DNA of 55,238 bases from Oscillospiraceae bacterium (GTDB lineage Bacteria; Bacillota; Clostridia; Oscillospirales; Ruminococcaceae). The notes under the pieces were generated by a model that saw only the letters and a program-made list of their open reading frames with translations, ran no database searches and was not told the origin of the DNA. The translations under genes and the position numbers were made by a program. This document shows positions 33,597-41,773 of this stretch, one piece after another. How positions within the stretch are numbered: position 1 is the stretch's first letter; every line of letters starts with the position of its first letter. Where the stretch lies: the NCBI GenBank assembly GCA_017541275.1, contig JAFXZM010000038.1, positions 1 through 55,238 of the forward strand, given 5' to 3'.

Positions 33597-34520
33597 TTAT
33601 TTGAGGTTGATGTAAGCTGTGAGATCCTCGCGCATGCGGAGCGCCTCTCTGCGTGCTGCACCGGCGAAGTCCTGCTCATCGCAGCCTTCTTTTTTATATG
33701 CACAGAGGATTGCACGGGAGCTGTTGACAATCGCGCCGAGACCGTTTTCATCGAAGCCGCCGGCGATGCCCTGCGCACCGCCGCCCTGCGCGCCGTAGCC
33801 CGGCACGAGGAACATGGTATGCGGCATCCGCTTTCTGAGCTCTGTGAGCTGTTCGGGGTAGGTCGCGCCGACGACCGCGCCGACTGCACTGTAGCCGAAC
33901 TGTCCGACCGTATCAGCGCCCCATTCCTCACATTTGTCGCCCATTCTGGCATAGAGCGGCACACCGTCGATCAGGAGATCCTGAAATTCGCCGGACGAGG
34001 GATTGGAGGTCTTGCAGAGGACAAAGATGCCCTTGTCGTTAGCGCGGCAGACATTCAGCAGCGGCGAGATGCCGTCTGTGCCGAGGTAGCCGTTGACGGT
34101 CAGTGCATCCGCGCCGAACGGCTCATATTCGCATTCGCCGATTTTCACGGAGCCGAGATGCGCAGCGGTATAGGCTTCCATGGTTGCGCCGATGTCGTTG
34201 CGCTTTCCGTCGGTGATGACATACATCCCCTTGAGGCGGGCATAGCGAATGGTACGCTCCATAGTTTTGACGCCGTGATGTCCGTACATTTCGTAGTAGG
34301 CGGCCTGCAATTTGACGGCAGGCACGATATCACAGAGCGCGTCAATCAGCATTTGATTATAACGGAAGATTGCCTTTGCGGCGGCTTTGAGGGTTTCGCC
34401 GTCTTCGTCGAGGAAGCTGCGGCGGAGATACGCCGGGACATAATCGAGCTTGGGGTCGAGGCCGGCGACGGTCGGGTTTTTCATTTCAATGATTTTTGTA
34501 ATTAAGCGATCGAAAGACAT
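33597..34520 (-). CDS. pyrF: Orotidine 5'-phosphate decarboxylase (type 2)
   Basis: Last step of UMP synthesis. 307 residues, the longer type 2 form. Catalytic residues are in YVITDGKRNDIGAT (Asp-Lys-Asp); the barrel start is PTVAGLDPKLDYVP and the phosphate-binding end FLVPGYGAQGGG. The ATG at 34520 has GGAGG 6 nt upstream. It is the first gene of the minus-strand pyrimidine operon. I saw no PyrR-binding attenuator in the roughly 60-nt leader. Confidence 0.95.
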   Translation of the reverse strand: MSFDRLITKIIEMKNPTVAGLDPKLDYVPAYLRRSFLDEDGETLKAAAKAIFRYNQMLIDALCDIVPAVKLQAAYYEMYGHHGVKTMERTIRYARLKGMYVITDGKRNDIGATMEAYTAAHLGSVKIGECEYEPFGADALTVNGYLGTDGISPLLNVCRANDKGIFVLCKTSNPSSGEFQDLLIDGVPLYARMGDKCEEWGADTVGQFGYSAVGAVVGATYPEQLTELRKRMPHTMFLVPGYGAQGGGAQGIAGGFDENGLGAIVNSSRAILCAYKKEGCDEQDFAGAARREALRMREDLTAYINLK

Positions 34521-34581
34521 GGTCTGCCTCCTGTGATCTGAAGTTTTCGCATGAACTGCTTTCGGCAGTACATACACTGTT

Positions 34582-34611
34582 ATTATATCACATTTCAAGG
34601 AACCGCGTCAA
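34582..34611 (-). promoter_or_regulatory. Promoter of the pyrF operon
   Basis: Minus-strand TTGACG (34606-34611), 18-nt spacer, TATAAT (34582-34587). Confidence 0.82.
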
Positions 34612-34619
34612 GTACTACT

Positions 34620-34963
34620 TGAAAAATGGGAGCGGGCGCGGAGCCCGCGGGGAGCCCCCGCGGGCGATTTGCTAAAGCAGCGCATAGGCTCATTCTCCGC
34701 AGCAGCCTTGCCAAGCGGCGCAGGAGTGCGCCGCAATTTACGTGTATACTCCCATGATCGGGAGCATACGCATATCTGCTGCGTTTTCGTTTTATGATTC
34801 AATCAGCGAACGCAGTGAGCGCTTCCCCCTGTCCCTCTGGGTTGTCACCCCCGATTTGCGGAGAGAAATCAGCCTTCTGTTTTTACGAGGCCGATTGGGT
34901 GTATTTCTCCCGCAAATTCCGTTTTATCTTAACAGACGAATAAAAATTTACAGGCGCAAAATC
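34620..34963. repeat. GC-rich structured intergenic segment
   Basis: No gene. It begins AAAAATGGGAGCGGGC and contains a perfect 10-bp stem GCCCGCGGGG/CCCCGCGGGC with a 3-nt loop (34643-34665), an alternative GCGGGC/GCCCGC pairing (34632-34648), AGCGAACGCAGTGAGCGCT (34806-34823) and a long inverted repeat ATTTGCGGAGAGAAAT/ATTTCTCCCGCAAAT (34854-34869 with 34903-34917). The outer ends (AATGGGAG and CTCTCCATTAT) echo the dispersed repeat ends seen at 509 and 15001. It could be a mobile structured repeat or a non-coding RNA. Confidence 0.5.
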
Positions 34964-34992
34964 GCCCGCTCTCCATTATCCGAAGAACGGGC
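34964..34992 (-). terminator. Terminator-like hairpin after the TerB-like gene
   Basis: 9-bp stem GCCCGTTCT/AGAGCGGGC on the minus strand, with an 11-nt loop, followed by GATTTTG. It begins 8 nt after the stop. Confidence 0.65.
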
Positions 34993-35000
34993 AATTTATG

Positions 35001-35513
35001 TTATTCCTCAGCAGGTGCATCCCCCGGCTCAGCAGGGAGATCCGCATCCTCCGGCTGCTCGGCGGGAATCTCTGCATCCGGCAGCTCATTCGTGACTCTG
35101 ACAGCGGCGGGCTCTGCTCCGAGCGTTTCTTCAATCTCATCATACACGGCGAACAGATCCTCCGCACATTCCTCCAGCCGCTTGCAAATGTGTGAATCCA
35201 GCTCCAGCGCATCCCGCAGAGCATTCAGCGCGCGCCGTTCCTCAGGGGCTTCAAAACCGTCGCAGACAGCAAATGAATAAAGCTCCATGTATACCTTCCG
35301 CTTGCTGGTTTCATTGAGCTGCGACATGGTAAAGCGCGCAGCCGCAGATGCCGCAGCATCATAGGTAAAGCCGGTGACACCCAGCGCCGCTGCATATTCC
35401 TCAAGCAGCGCATCCTCCTCAGCGGTCACGATGCCGTCCTCCTCGATCAGCTCTGCCGCCAGAGTCAGAAACGCCTCCGCCTCGATCCGTTCAAATTCGT
35501 GTAAAAAAAGCAT
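35001..35513 (-). CDS. TerB-like helical protein
   Basis: 170 residues, acidic and almost wholly helical. The middle reads LAAELIEEDGIVTAEEDALL, then KVYMELYSFAVCDGFEAPEE. Paired acidic helix-loop motifs of this kind are seen in TerB/DUF533-type proteins linked to tellurite and envelope stress. The C-terminus (130-170) is a Pro/Glu/Asp-rich disordered tail. The ATG at 35513 has AAGGAAGGGA upstream. The assignment rests on motif pattern only. It has its own promoter, divergent from nadE. Confidence 0.6.
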   Translation of the reverse strand: MLFLHEFERIEAEAFLTLAAELIEEDGIVTAEEDALLEEYAAALGVTGFTYDAAASAAARFTMSQLNETSKRKVYMELYSFAVCDGFEAPEERRALNALRDALELDSHICKRLEECAEDLFAVYDEIEETLGAEPAAVRVTNELPDAEIPAEQPEDADLPAEPGDAPAEE

Positions 35514-35575
35514 TGGGTAATCCCTTCCTTTCCTCATTTCAGACGGCTTGCCCGCAGGCAGATTCCGTTATTCTT

Positions 35576-35604
35576 AGTATAGCACACTCCGGCAAAAAAA
35601 GCAA
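35576..35604 (-). promoter_or_regulatory. Promoter of the TerB-like gene
   Basis: Minus-strand TTGCTT (35599-35604), 17-nt spacer, TATACT (35576-35581). Confidence 0.75.
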
Positions 35605-35611
35605 GACCCTC

Positions 35612-35641
35612 TTGACGAACTGCCGTTCTATGTGTTATAGT
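35612..35641 (+). promoter_or_regulatory. Promoter of nadE
   Basis: TTGACG (35612-35617), 18-nt spacer, TATAGT (35636-35641). Its -35 lies 7 bp from the -35 of the divergent TerB-like promoter, so the two probably compete. Confidence 0.78.
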
Positions 35642-35686
35642 ATACACATGAAAGACCCGCTTTTATTGCAGAAAGGATGAATTGCT

Positions 35687-36430
35687 ATGTATCATTTTGA
35701 TGTGGCGCGTGCGATTGAGGATTGCTGCCGGTGGGTGCAGGACTGGTTTGCAGAAAACGGCGACGGTTGTAAGGCAGTGCTGGGCATTTCCGGCGGTAAG
35801 GACAGCTCTGTCTGTGCGGCACTGCTTTGCCGGGCGCTCGGTGTTCACCGCGTGATCGGCGTGCTGATGCCGCGGGGTGAGCAGTCCGATATTGACGATG
35901 CCAGGCTGCTGTGCAGGCATCTGGGCATTACCAATGTCACAATCAATATCGGTGAGGCGGCGGATGCCGTGGAGAAAAGCGTTGCCGCAGTGACGCCGCT
36001 CTCAAATCAGACCGTTGTAAACATTCCGCCGCGCATCCGCATGACGACCCTTTATGCGGTTTCGCAGAGCGTCAACGGCCGCGTTGCCAATACCTGCAAT
36101 CTCTCGGAGGACTGGGTCGGCTATTCGACACGCTGGGGCGACAGTGTCGGCGACTTTGCGCCGCTTGCGCAGTTTACCGTCACCGAGGTCAAGGCGATCG
36201 GCCGCGCACTCGGCCTGCCGGCATCGCTTGTTGACAAAGCACCTTCCGACGGACTCTGCGGAAAAACCGATGAAGACAATCTCGGCTTTACCTATGCCGA
36301 GCTGGATGCCTATATCCGGGAGGGCATCGAGCCGCCTGAGGAACACAAAAATCTCATCGACCGCAAGCACCGGCAGAATCTTTTTAAGCTGAAAATGATG
36401 CCGGCTTTCCCCTTTGATCCCGAAGCATAA
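35687..36430 (+). CDS. nadE: Ammonia-dependent NAD+ synthetase
   Basis: Amidates nicotinic acid adenine dinucleotide to NAD+. 247 residues. The PP-loop SGGKDS (35-40) binds ATP; VANTCNLSEDWVGYSTRWGD and KAPSDGLCGKTDEDNLGFTY are conserved substrate-site segments. There is no N-terminal glutaminase domain, so free ammonia is the donor. AGAAAGGA precedes the ATG. Confidence 0.95.
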   Translation: MYHFDVARAIEDCCRWVQDWFAENGDGCKAVLGISGGKDSSVCAALLCRALGVHRVIGVLMPRGEQSDIDDARLLCRHLGITNVTINIGEAADAVEKSVAAVTPLSNQTVVNIPPRIRMTTLYAVSQSVNGRVANTCNLSEDWVGYSTRWGDSVGDFAPLAQFTVTEVKAIGRALGLPASLVDKAPSDGLCGKTDEDNLGFTYAELDAYIREGIEPPEEHKNLIDRKHRQNLFKLKMMPAFPFDPEA

Positions 36431-36437
36431 TCAATTT

Positions 36438-36468
36438 GCCCCGCCTGTGAACAGAACACAGGCGGGGC
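36438..36468. terminator. Bidirectional terminator after nadE
   Basis: Perfect 12-bp stem GCCCCGCCTGTG/CACAGGCGGGGC with a 7-nt loop, followed on the plus strand by ATTCGTTTTC. It also lies downstream of the minus-strand eight-gene cluster, which ends at 36556, and is the only terminator seen for it. Confidence 0.88.
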
Positions 36469-36555
36469 ATTCGTTTTCAAAAACAGGTTGAGAACAGACA
36501 TCGCAGAGGCCGCATAATATGCAGATGATGCTGCCGCGGCCGCGCTCTGCTGCTG

Positions 36556-37743
36556 TCAGTTTTCAAGCGGCTGCTGCTGTACGTTCGGGCGCGGGTAGCC
36601 GTTGTGCTCGGTCGCATTGACCTGAAGTCTGCATACCGGACGGAGCTGCTTTGCAAATTCCCGCACGGCCGATGGCTTGTCAAGCGACTCCGCAACCGAT
36701 TTGACCGGTTCTTTATCATGCTTCTGCTCCTGCGGCGGCTCCTCCGGACGGTCCGGCGGGGGCGGCGGCGCACTGTGCGGGAATTCTCCCGGCGCAGGCG
36801 ACATGAACTGCATCATTTCACGCGGCTTCGGCGGCTGCCGGCGCAGCTCTGCACGCACATTTTGCAGAATAAAACCGCAGACCTTTGCAGGTACCGTAAA
36901 CGACCGCAGCGCCTTGCCGGTGATGAAATCCTCCGGCTTGCAGTCCTGCTCCTGAAGTGCGGTCATTGTCCATGAAAAAAACAGCTCCGATACCCGGTGC
37001 AGCATTCTGAAGCTGAAGCCAGCCGTTTTATCGGCAAGCTCCTCCGGCTGCATTTCGCAGATCACAAGCGGGTAACGCTTTGTCATTTTCGTGAAGAAGA
37101 CTCTGCGCTGCGGGGTATCCGGCTGCTCCAGATGCAGCACGGTAAAGACCCGGCGCAGGCAGTCGGGCAGATCGCCCGGCGCACACTCGCAGCGTCCCGT
37201 TACAATGCACATGCGGTCGGGGTCTTCGAGCATGCCCTCCAGCCAGTCTGCGAGCCGCTCCGCCAGACGCTTCTTCCGGAGAACCGGCTTCAGATCGCCG
37301 AGCGACAGATACAGGCAGACCTCACTGTAGCTTTCTTTTTTCCGGAGCGCCTCCAGCGCGGTAAGATAAGCCTCCAGGCGCTGTGCGGTCTCCTCCTTTG
37401 TTCCGCCGCGGATCCGCCGGAGCGGAATGCCGTAATACCGGAAGCTGTTCTTTCCGTAATCATCAAATACGCGGAAGGCCAGCGCTGTATCAAGCGTGCG
37501 CTTGCCGCTGCCCTCCTGTCCGGTGAACAGGAAGGCGCGGCCCGGTGTAAAGGAGGGCGCACTGTTTAAGAACGGGTGAAATGCGGCGGGCTGCTCGCTG
37601 TCATCCAGATAAGGGAGTGACCCCATGAGGATGCGCGCATGCTCTGTGCGGCCGATCAGCGTATCAAATTCCCATTCGGGATCGGGCGACAGATTCAGAT
37701 CGACAAAGCAGCTCTCCGGGTCGAAGGTAAACCGTTCAGCCAT
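36556..37743 (-). CDS. AAA-like ATPase with degenerate Walker B (cluster gene 8)
   Basis: 395 residues. Walker A is GQEGSGKR (75-82), preceded by EFDTLIGRTEHARILMGSL, an AAA N-terminal region. At the Walker B position the strand reads CLYLSLGDLKP, without the usual Asp-Glu pair; CIVTGRCE could be sensor 1. A helical lid region follows (about 225-310), then a Pro/Glu-rich disordered tail (320-395). It may bind ATP but hydrolyse it poorly. It starts 6 nt after the partner AAA+ gene, suggesting a catalytic/regulatory ATPase pair. Last gene of the cluster. Confidence 0.6.
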   Translation of the reverse strand: MAERFTFDPESCFVDLNLSPDPEWEFDTLIGRTEHARILMGSLPYLDDSEQPAAFHPFLNSAPSFTPGRAFLFTGQEGSGKRTLDTALAFRVFDDYGKNSFRYYGIPLRRIRGGTKEETAQRLEAYLTALEALRKKESYSEVCLYLSLGDLKPVLRKKRLAERLADWLEGMLEDPDRMCIVTGRCECAPGDLPDCLRRVFTVLHLEQPDTPQRRVFFTKMTKRYPLVICEMQPEELADKTAGFSFRMLHRVSELFFSWTMTALQEQDCKPEDFITGKALRSFTVPAKVCGFILQNVRAELRRQPPKPREMMQFMSPAPGEFPHSAPPPPPDRPEEPPQEQKHDKEPVKSVAESLDKPSAVREFAKQLRPVCRLQVNATEHNGYPRPNVQQQPLEN

Positions 37744-37749
37744 GGCAGC

Positions 37750-39030
37750 TTAGTCCTGCATCTGGAACGGCTCGTCATCCTCCTCGTCCAGCGGTTCATC
37801 ATCCTCATTGAGATTGCGGCGCTTCCAGTCGGCGATCGCATCGAGGATATCCTTCTTCGGCGAGGGCTTGAATTTCGAGAGTGCCTGCTCCCACTTTGCG
37901 CGGGTGAGCTGATAGGAGCCGTTCCGCAGTGCGCCGATCGCGGCAAACTGGTTATCGTACTGCTCCAGCACATCCTTGAACGCCATGCGCTTGATGCGCG
38001 TCGAAAGGCGCTCGATGTCACGGTAATTGTAGTCCGGAGTCTCGGCGGCCATTTCGCCGTAGCCGAGGCCCTTTTCGTTAATCAGGATATTCTCGAACCG
38101 CTTGCGGAGCGCAGCCTCTCTTGCCTCAAGGTCGGGCAGCGGCACCTCAATGACCTCCACACGGTCGAGCATTGCGGAATCCACACGCTGCGGATAGTTT
38201 GTCGCACCGATGAAGATGACCTTGGAATCAGAGCTGTGGATGCGGTTGAAGCCCGTCAGGAATGATGTCGTGATGTTCGCGGCATATTCCGGCAGGTTGG
38301 GCAGAGAACGGTTTTTGCACACGCTGTCGATTTCGTCGATGAACACGATGCACGGGGCGTTTTTCTCCGCCTCCTCGAACAGTCTTGTCACGATCTTTTC
38401 CGCATCGCCGACATAGCGGCTGATGATATCGGAGCCCTGAAGCGAGAGGAACTTGTAATCCTTTTCCATGAGCTCATGTGCAAAGGCCTCGATGATATAG
38501 GTCTTGCCGCAGCCGGGAGGGCCGACGAAGAAATAGGAATTCAGATGCGGAATTTGCAGGAAATCCATCAGCTCCTCGGATTTGGCATCGGAGAGGCAGC
38601 TCTGGAGCTTTTTCTTCAGCTCGATCATACCGGACACATCCTCAAACGAATGCCGCGGCGCCTCCTTATACCATGTTCTTGCGGTACGGTCGAGCGCCTC
38701 CTCATCCTTGGTCTTTTCGTCCTTGGCTGCGCCGTCATCCTTGCCGTTCTTCTTGGCATCGCCGCCCTTGGCTGCGGTCGGATTCAGCTCCTGCCGGATC
38801 TTCATGATCTCGTAATCCAGACGGTTTTTCTCGCGGGTATGGCGTGCCTGCTCCGCACCGATCGAGATCTGCGCCATTTCAAATTCAAGGTCGGCTGCCA
38901 TTTGCAGAAAACGGCACTCCTGCTCACTCGCGGCATTGTTATTCTGCGCACGGGTCGCTCTGGCCTGCTTCTGATAGTTGGCGCTCATGGTCTCCTTTTT
39001 CAGAAAATTGGTCGTGAATTTACTTTCCAT
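37750..39030 (-). CDS. AAA+ ATPase of the VPS4/p97/FtsH type (cluster gene 7)
   Basis: 426 residues. The N-terminal part (16-85) is helical and charged, followed by a Lys/Asp-rich linker (86-115). The AAA+ core begins SFEDVSGMIELKKKLQ and has Walker A GPPGCGKT (170-177), a pore-loop-like RYVGDAEK, Walker B CIVFIDEIDS (227-236), sensor 1 in IGATNYP (Asn278) and Arg290 in SAMLDRVEVIEVPLPD. The tail is strongly acidic. No protease or membrane domain is present, so it is probably an unfoldase or remodelling motor. An alternative start at 38988 (MSANYQKQ) is possible: GGAGA lies close before it, while GGAGG lies 12 nt before 39030. Confidence 0.87.
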   Translation of the reverse strand: MESKFTTNFLKKETMSANYQKQARATRAQNNNAASEQECRFLQMAADLEFEMAQISIGAEQARHTREKNRLDYEIMKIRQELNPTAAKGGDAKKNGKDDGAAKDEKTKDEEALDRTARTWYKEAPRHSFEDVSGMIELKKKLQSCLSDAKSEELMDFLQIPHLNSYFFVGPPGCGKTYIIEAFAHELMEKDYKFLSLQGSDIISRYVGDAEKIVTRLFEEAEKNAPCIVFIDEIDSVCKNRSLPNLPEYAANITTSFLTGFNRIHSSDSKVIFIGATNYPQRVDSAMLDRVEVIEVPLPDLEAREAALRKRFENILINEKGLGYGEMAAETPDYNYRDIERLSTRIKRMAFKDVLEQYDNQFAAIGALRNGSYQLTRAKWEQALSKFKPSPKKDILDAIADWKRRNLNEDDEPLDEEDDEPFQMQD

Positions 39031-39052
39031 AATGACTTAACGCCTCCGTTCA

Positions 39053-39937
39053 TCAATGATTTCTGATATAATCCAGACACGCAGCAGCATTTGCGCCTTC
39101 CATTTCTGCGGTTGTCATGTCAATATTGCTGAGTGAAACCGGTGCAGTCTGCCCGTGTGCTGCCATTTCCTTTTCCGCATTTTCGGTTGCCTGAACCAGC
39201 TCTGCGGGCTGCACGCTGAGAAATACGCCGTTCTTTGCGGCATCCTCGATTGCCTCCTTGCTCAGTCCCTGCATATCGGCGTTCTGCGCCGTCACGAGCA
39301 GATCGGTGGCGGACTGGGAAAGGCCCTCCTCCTCCATCAGCTTGTCGATCGGCGTCATGAAATAGCGCTCGGAGTTGATCGCGGATACATCACTCTTGAT
39401 GCCGAACTTGAACTTCTGATACCAGAGCGAAATGCGCGTCATCCAGTCGGAGCCTGTTGAGATTGCATTGATTGTTTTGTAGCCCTTGGTGAGATCGCGC
39501 ATGATCTGCCGCCACTCATGCTCCTGCGGCATTTCCTTCAGGCGCTCAAGCGTCTGCTGCACCAGTGCAAGCGCATAATACGCATTCTTCCACTTCGTTT
39601 CGAGCTTGCGGAGCTGCGCATCACGACCCGGCGAGGGCGGCTGCTTCTGCCGGAAGGCAATCTCCTTCTGTGCAGAAAAGATAATCTCGGAGAGCTGGTC
39701 CTTGATGACCCACATCTCACCCTTTGTCTTATCAACCTGCTCGATCAGCTCTGTTTTGGAGAGCTGCCGGTCCACGAAATCCAGATCGGAGGCGCGCTTG
39801 ACCTGCTCGCGCTTGCGGTTTGCCGCCTCCATGCGGGCATTGTTCAGATCCTCCAGCGTATTGAGGCGTCTGTCCTCTTTATCTGCGGCCTTTTTGACCT
39901 TTTTTGCTTCGCGCTTCATGCGGAATTCATCAAACAT
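39053..39937 (-). CDS. Helical coiled-coil protein (cluster gene 6)
   Basis: 294 residues, not recognised. The N-terminal third is very basic (EFRMKREAKKVKKAADKEDR) and predicted helical, the middle is a heptad-rich coiled coil (KTELIEQVDKTKGEMWVIKD), and the C-terminal third is acidic. A short conserved-looking end LDYIRNH closes the protein. The basic-then-acidic helical layout next to a VPS4-like ATPase recalls ESCRT-III and PspA proteins, but I see no diagnostic motif, so this is only a hypothesis. Confidence 0.6.
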   Translation of the reverse strand: MFDEFRMKREAKKVKKAADKEDRRLNTLEDLNNARMEAANRKREQVKRASDLDFVDRQLSKTELIEQVDKTKGEMWVIKDQLSEIIFSAQKEIAFRQKQPPSPGRDAQLRKLETKWKNAYYALALVQQTLERLKEMPQEHEWRQIMRDLTKGYKTINAISTGSDWMTRISLWYQKFKFGIKSDVSAINSERYFMTPIDKLMEEEGLSQSATDLLVTAQNADMQGLSKEAIEDAAKNGVFLSVQPAELVQATENAEKEMAAHGQTAPVSLSNIDMTTAEMEGANAAACLDYIRNH

Positions 39938-39961
39938 GGTTCAGATTCTCCTTTCTTCGCA

Positions 39962-41263
39962 TCAGCCCATATCGGCAAGAATGCGGTTGTCCTCATCGTT
40001 TTCGACCACCTGCGGCTCATTGTCGATCGGAGGCGGTGCATTGAGATTTTCGGTGTGCTGCCGGTTGAAATCGTTGTTGGCCTTTTCCATATCCTTGCGG
40101 AGCTGTCTGTGCTCACGCGATTCGACCGCGGCCTTGCCCCATTCCTCATTGTTTGCGGCGGCGGCGACAAGGCTCGAAAGCCGGCGGCTCATCTCATAGG
40201 CCTGCATCTCGGAGCGGTACATTTCGTTGATATCCTGAATGGTCTGCTCCGTGATGCGGTTGAGCTCTCTTGCGACCTCCTCCTCGCTGTAGGTCTCGCC
40301 CTGTTCATTGAAGCGCTTTCTCGCTTCGCCGAGGAAGGTGATGAGCTGGGAGCGGAGCTTCAGGATATCCGCCTCGCGGCGCTCAATTTCAAGCCCCTGA
40401 AGCTCAACCTGCGAGAGACAGGTGCGGGCAAAAAGCTCCTGATCGAGGAACGGACGGATCGGATGCCCGATCGGATACTTTTCGAGCACGCCGCTGAAGC
40501 CGAGCGTTTCAAATTCCTCCTGATAATTCTCCGGAATCGCCGAAAGCGATTTATCTGCCTCCTTGTATTCGCCCATGACCTTTTCGTAGTTGCCCTCGAC
40601 CGTGGTCAGCGATGCCACATCGCCGTAAATTTTATCGGCGGTCTGGATTGCTGCCCAGAAGGTCTTTTGGATGACATCCTTGCGGCGTTCGAGGCTCTTT
40701 CTGCGCTCCTCGTCATTTCTGCCCTCGGGGGCTCTGTTATGCACCACAAAAACCGCATACTTCAGCACATCCCAGCAGACGTCGGCCTTCAGCTTCTGTC
40801 CGTCCTCCAGTGCCTCGCGGAATTTTTTGATGTACGGCCGGATCAGCGGGTCGATCTCGTCGGCGCCCAGCAGGCGGGATTCCGCTGCCGAATAGGATTG
40901 ATACACGCCGATCAGCGCATCGACCTGATTGCGGTATGCCTGAAGCTCCGGCGGCATGATATAGAGATCGTCCTCCAGATGCGAACGGCGTTCGAGCTTA
41001 TAAGCCGTATCCGGATTCTGCTCCTTTGCGGCATCCAGTGCGGCGCGGTTTGCATCTGCCGTTGCTTCGTTATTCCGTGCGGCATTGGCCATTGCATCGT
41101 GAAATGCCGGCGACTGAAGCTCTGCAAGATCCTCGATCAGATCATCGAGCTTGACGCGGGCATCCTTCATGCCCTGCTGCTCCTCCTGAATTGTCGGCTC
41201 CAGCGGTGCAGGCTCCGGGATCGGTGCTGTGTTGGCTTGTTTCTTCTTTCCGAACAGTCCCAT
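39962..41263 (-). CDS. Long helical protein (cluster gene 5)
   Basis: 433 residues, unknown family. Starts MGLFGKKKQ, then a Pro-rich stretch (10-25), and is helical to about residue 390 with several coiled-coil segments (LDDLIEDLAELQSPAFHDAM; VELQGLEIERREADILKLRS). The end (400-433) is Asn/Pro/Asp-rich and disordered. It has no signal peptide or membrane helix. It precedes gene 6 by 24 nt and is probably a structural partner in the same complex. Confidence 0.6.
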   Translation of the reverse strand: MGLFGKKKQANTAPIPEPAPLEPTIQEEQQGMKDARVKLDDLIEDLAELQSPAFHDAMANAARNNEATADANRAALDAAKEQNPDTAYKLERRSHLEDDLYIMPPELQAYRNQVDALIGVYQSYSAAESRLLGADEIDPLIRPYIKKFREALEDGQKLKADVCWDVLKYAVFVVHNRAPEGRNDEERRKSLERRKDVIQKTFWAAIQTADKIYGDVASLTTVEGNYEKVMGEYKEADKSLSAIPENYQEEFETLGFSGVLEKYPIGHPIRPFLDQELFARTCLSQVELQGLEIERREADILKLRSQLITFLGEARKRFNEQGETYSEEEVARELNRITEQTIQDINEMYRSEMQAYEMSRRLSSLVAAAANNEEWGKAAVESREHRQLRKDMEKANNDFNRQHTENLNAPPPIDNEPQVVENDEDNRILADMG

Positions 41264-41284
41264 AAGATATTCCTCCGTATGATA

Positions 41285-41773
41285 TTATGATAGCATCCTG
41301 ACCGCATCAGACAGGATGTAGTCGTCCTTGCTGCCGACTGCCAGCCGGAATGTGAAGGCATCGTCGCCGGACAGCCCGATGCACGAGCGGCTCACGGCGT
41401 GATCCGGCGAAAATGTGACGGCCTGCTCCCGCGGCATTCCGCCGTTCTGAATGCGGAGCCGCACCGTAAAGCTGCGGTCTGAGGTCAGCGGCTCGCATTC
41501 CAGATCCGACCAGAGTATTTCGCCCGGCTTCAGTGCTGCGGCCGTGCCGACCGTGTGCCATGAAGTGCCGGATTCCGTTACGCCGGATCCGCTGACCTCA
41601 TAGCTGTAAATCTGCATTTCAATGATGATCTGCGCGCGCTTTCTGCTGCGGAAGTCTTCGAGCATTTTCGTATATTCCGGTGAGCTGTCTCCGGCGACAA
41701 GCACCGGAAATCCGCAGGCCGGGCATTTTGCCACGCCCTCTGCGACCGCTGCATGACAGCAGTTACATTGCAT
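41285..41773 (-). CDS. Zinc-ribbon protein with beta-rich C-terminal domain (cluster gene 4)
   Basis: 162 residues. The N-terminus has a zinc ribbon: MQCNCC (Cys3, Cys5, Cys6) and CPACG (about 18-22). Residues 25-50 look helical, and 50-162 form a beta-strand-rich domain (IIIEMQIYSYEVSGSG; DRSFTVRLRIQNGG). Such ribbons often mediate protein contacts. It overlaps the end of the 844-residue coiled-coil gene by 11 nt, showing tight coupling. Confidence 0.65.
   Translation of the reverse strand: MQCNCCHAAVAEGVAKCPACGFPVLVAGDSSPEYTKMLEDFRSRKRAQIIIEMQIYSYEVSGSGVTESGTSWHTVGTAAALKPGEILWSDLECEPLTSDRSFTVRLRIQNGGMPREQAVTFSPDHAVSRSCIGLSGDDAFTFRLAVGSKDDYILSDAVRMLS

Noticed and set aside
39518-41290. 590-codon plus-strand frame opposite cluster genes 5 and 6
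   Set aside because: Composition is a mirror of the coiled-coil genes (Leu, Arg, Cys, His rich), with no motif and no promoter.
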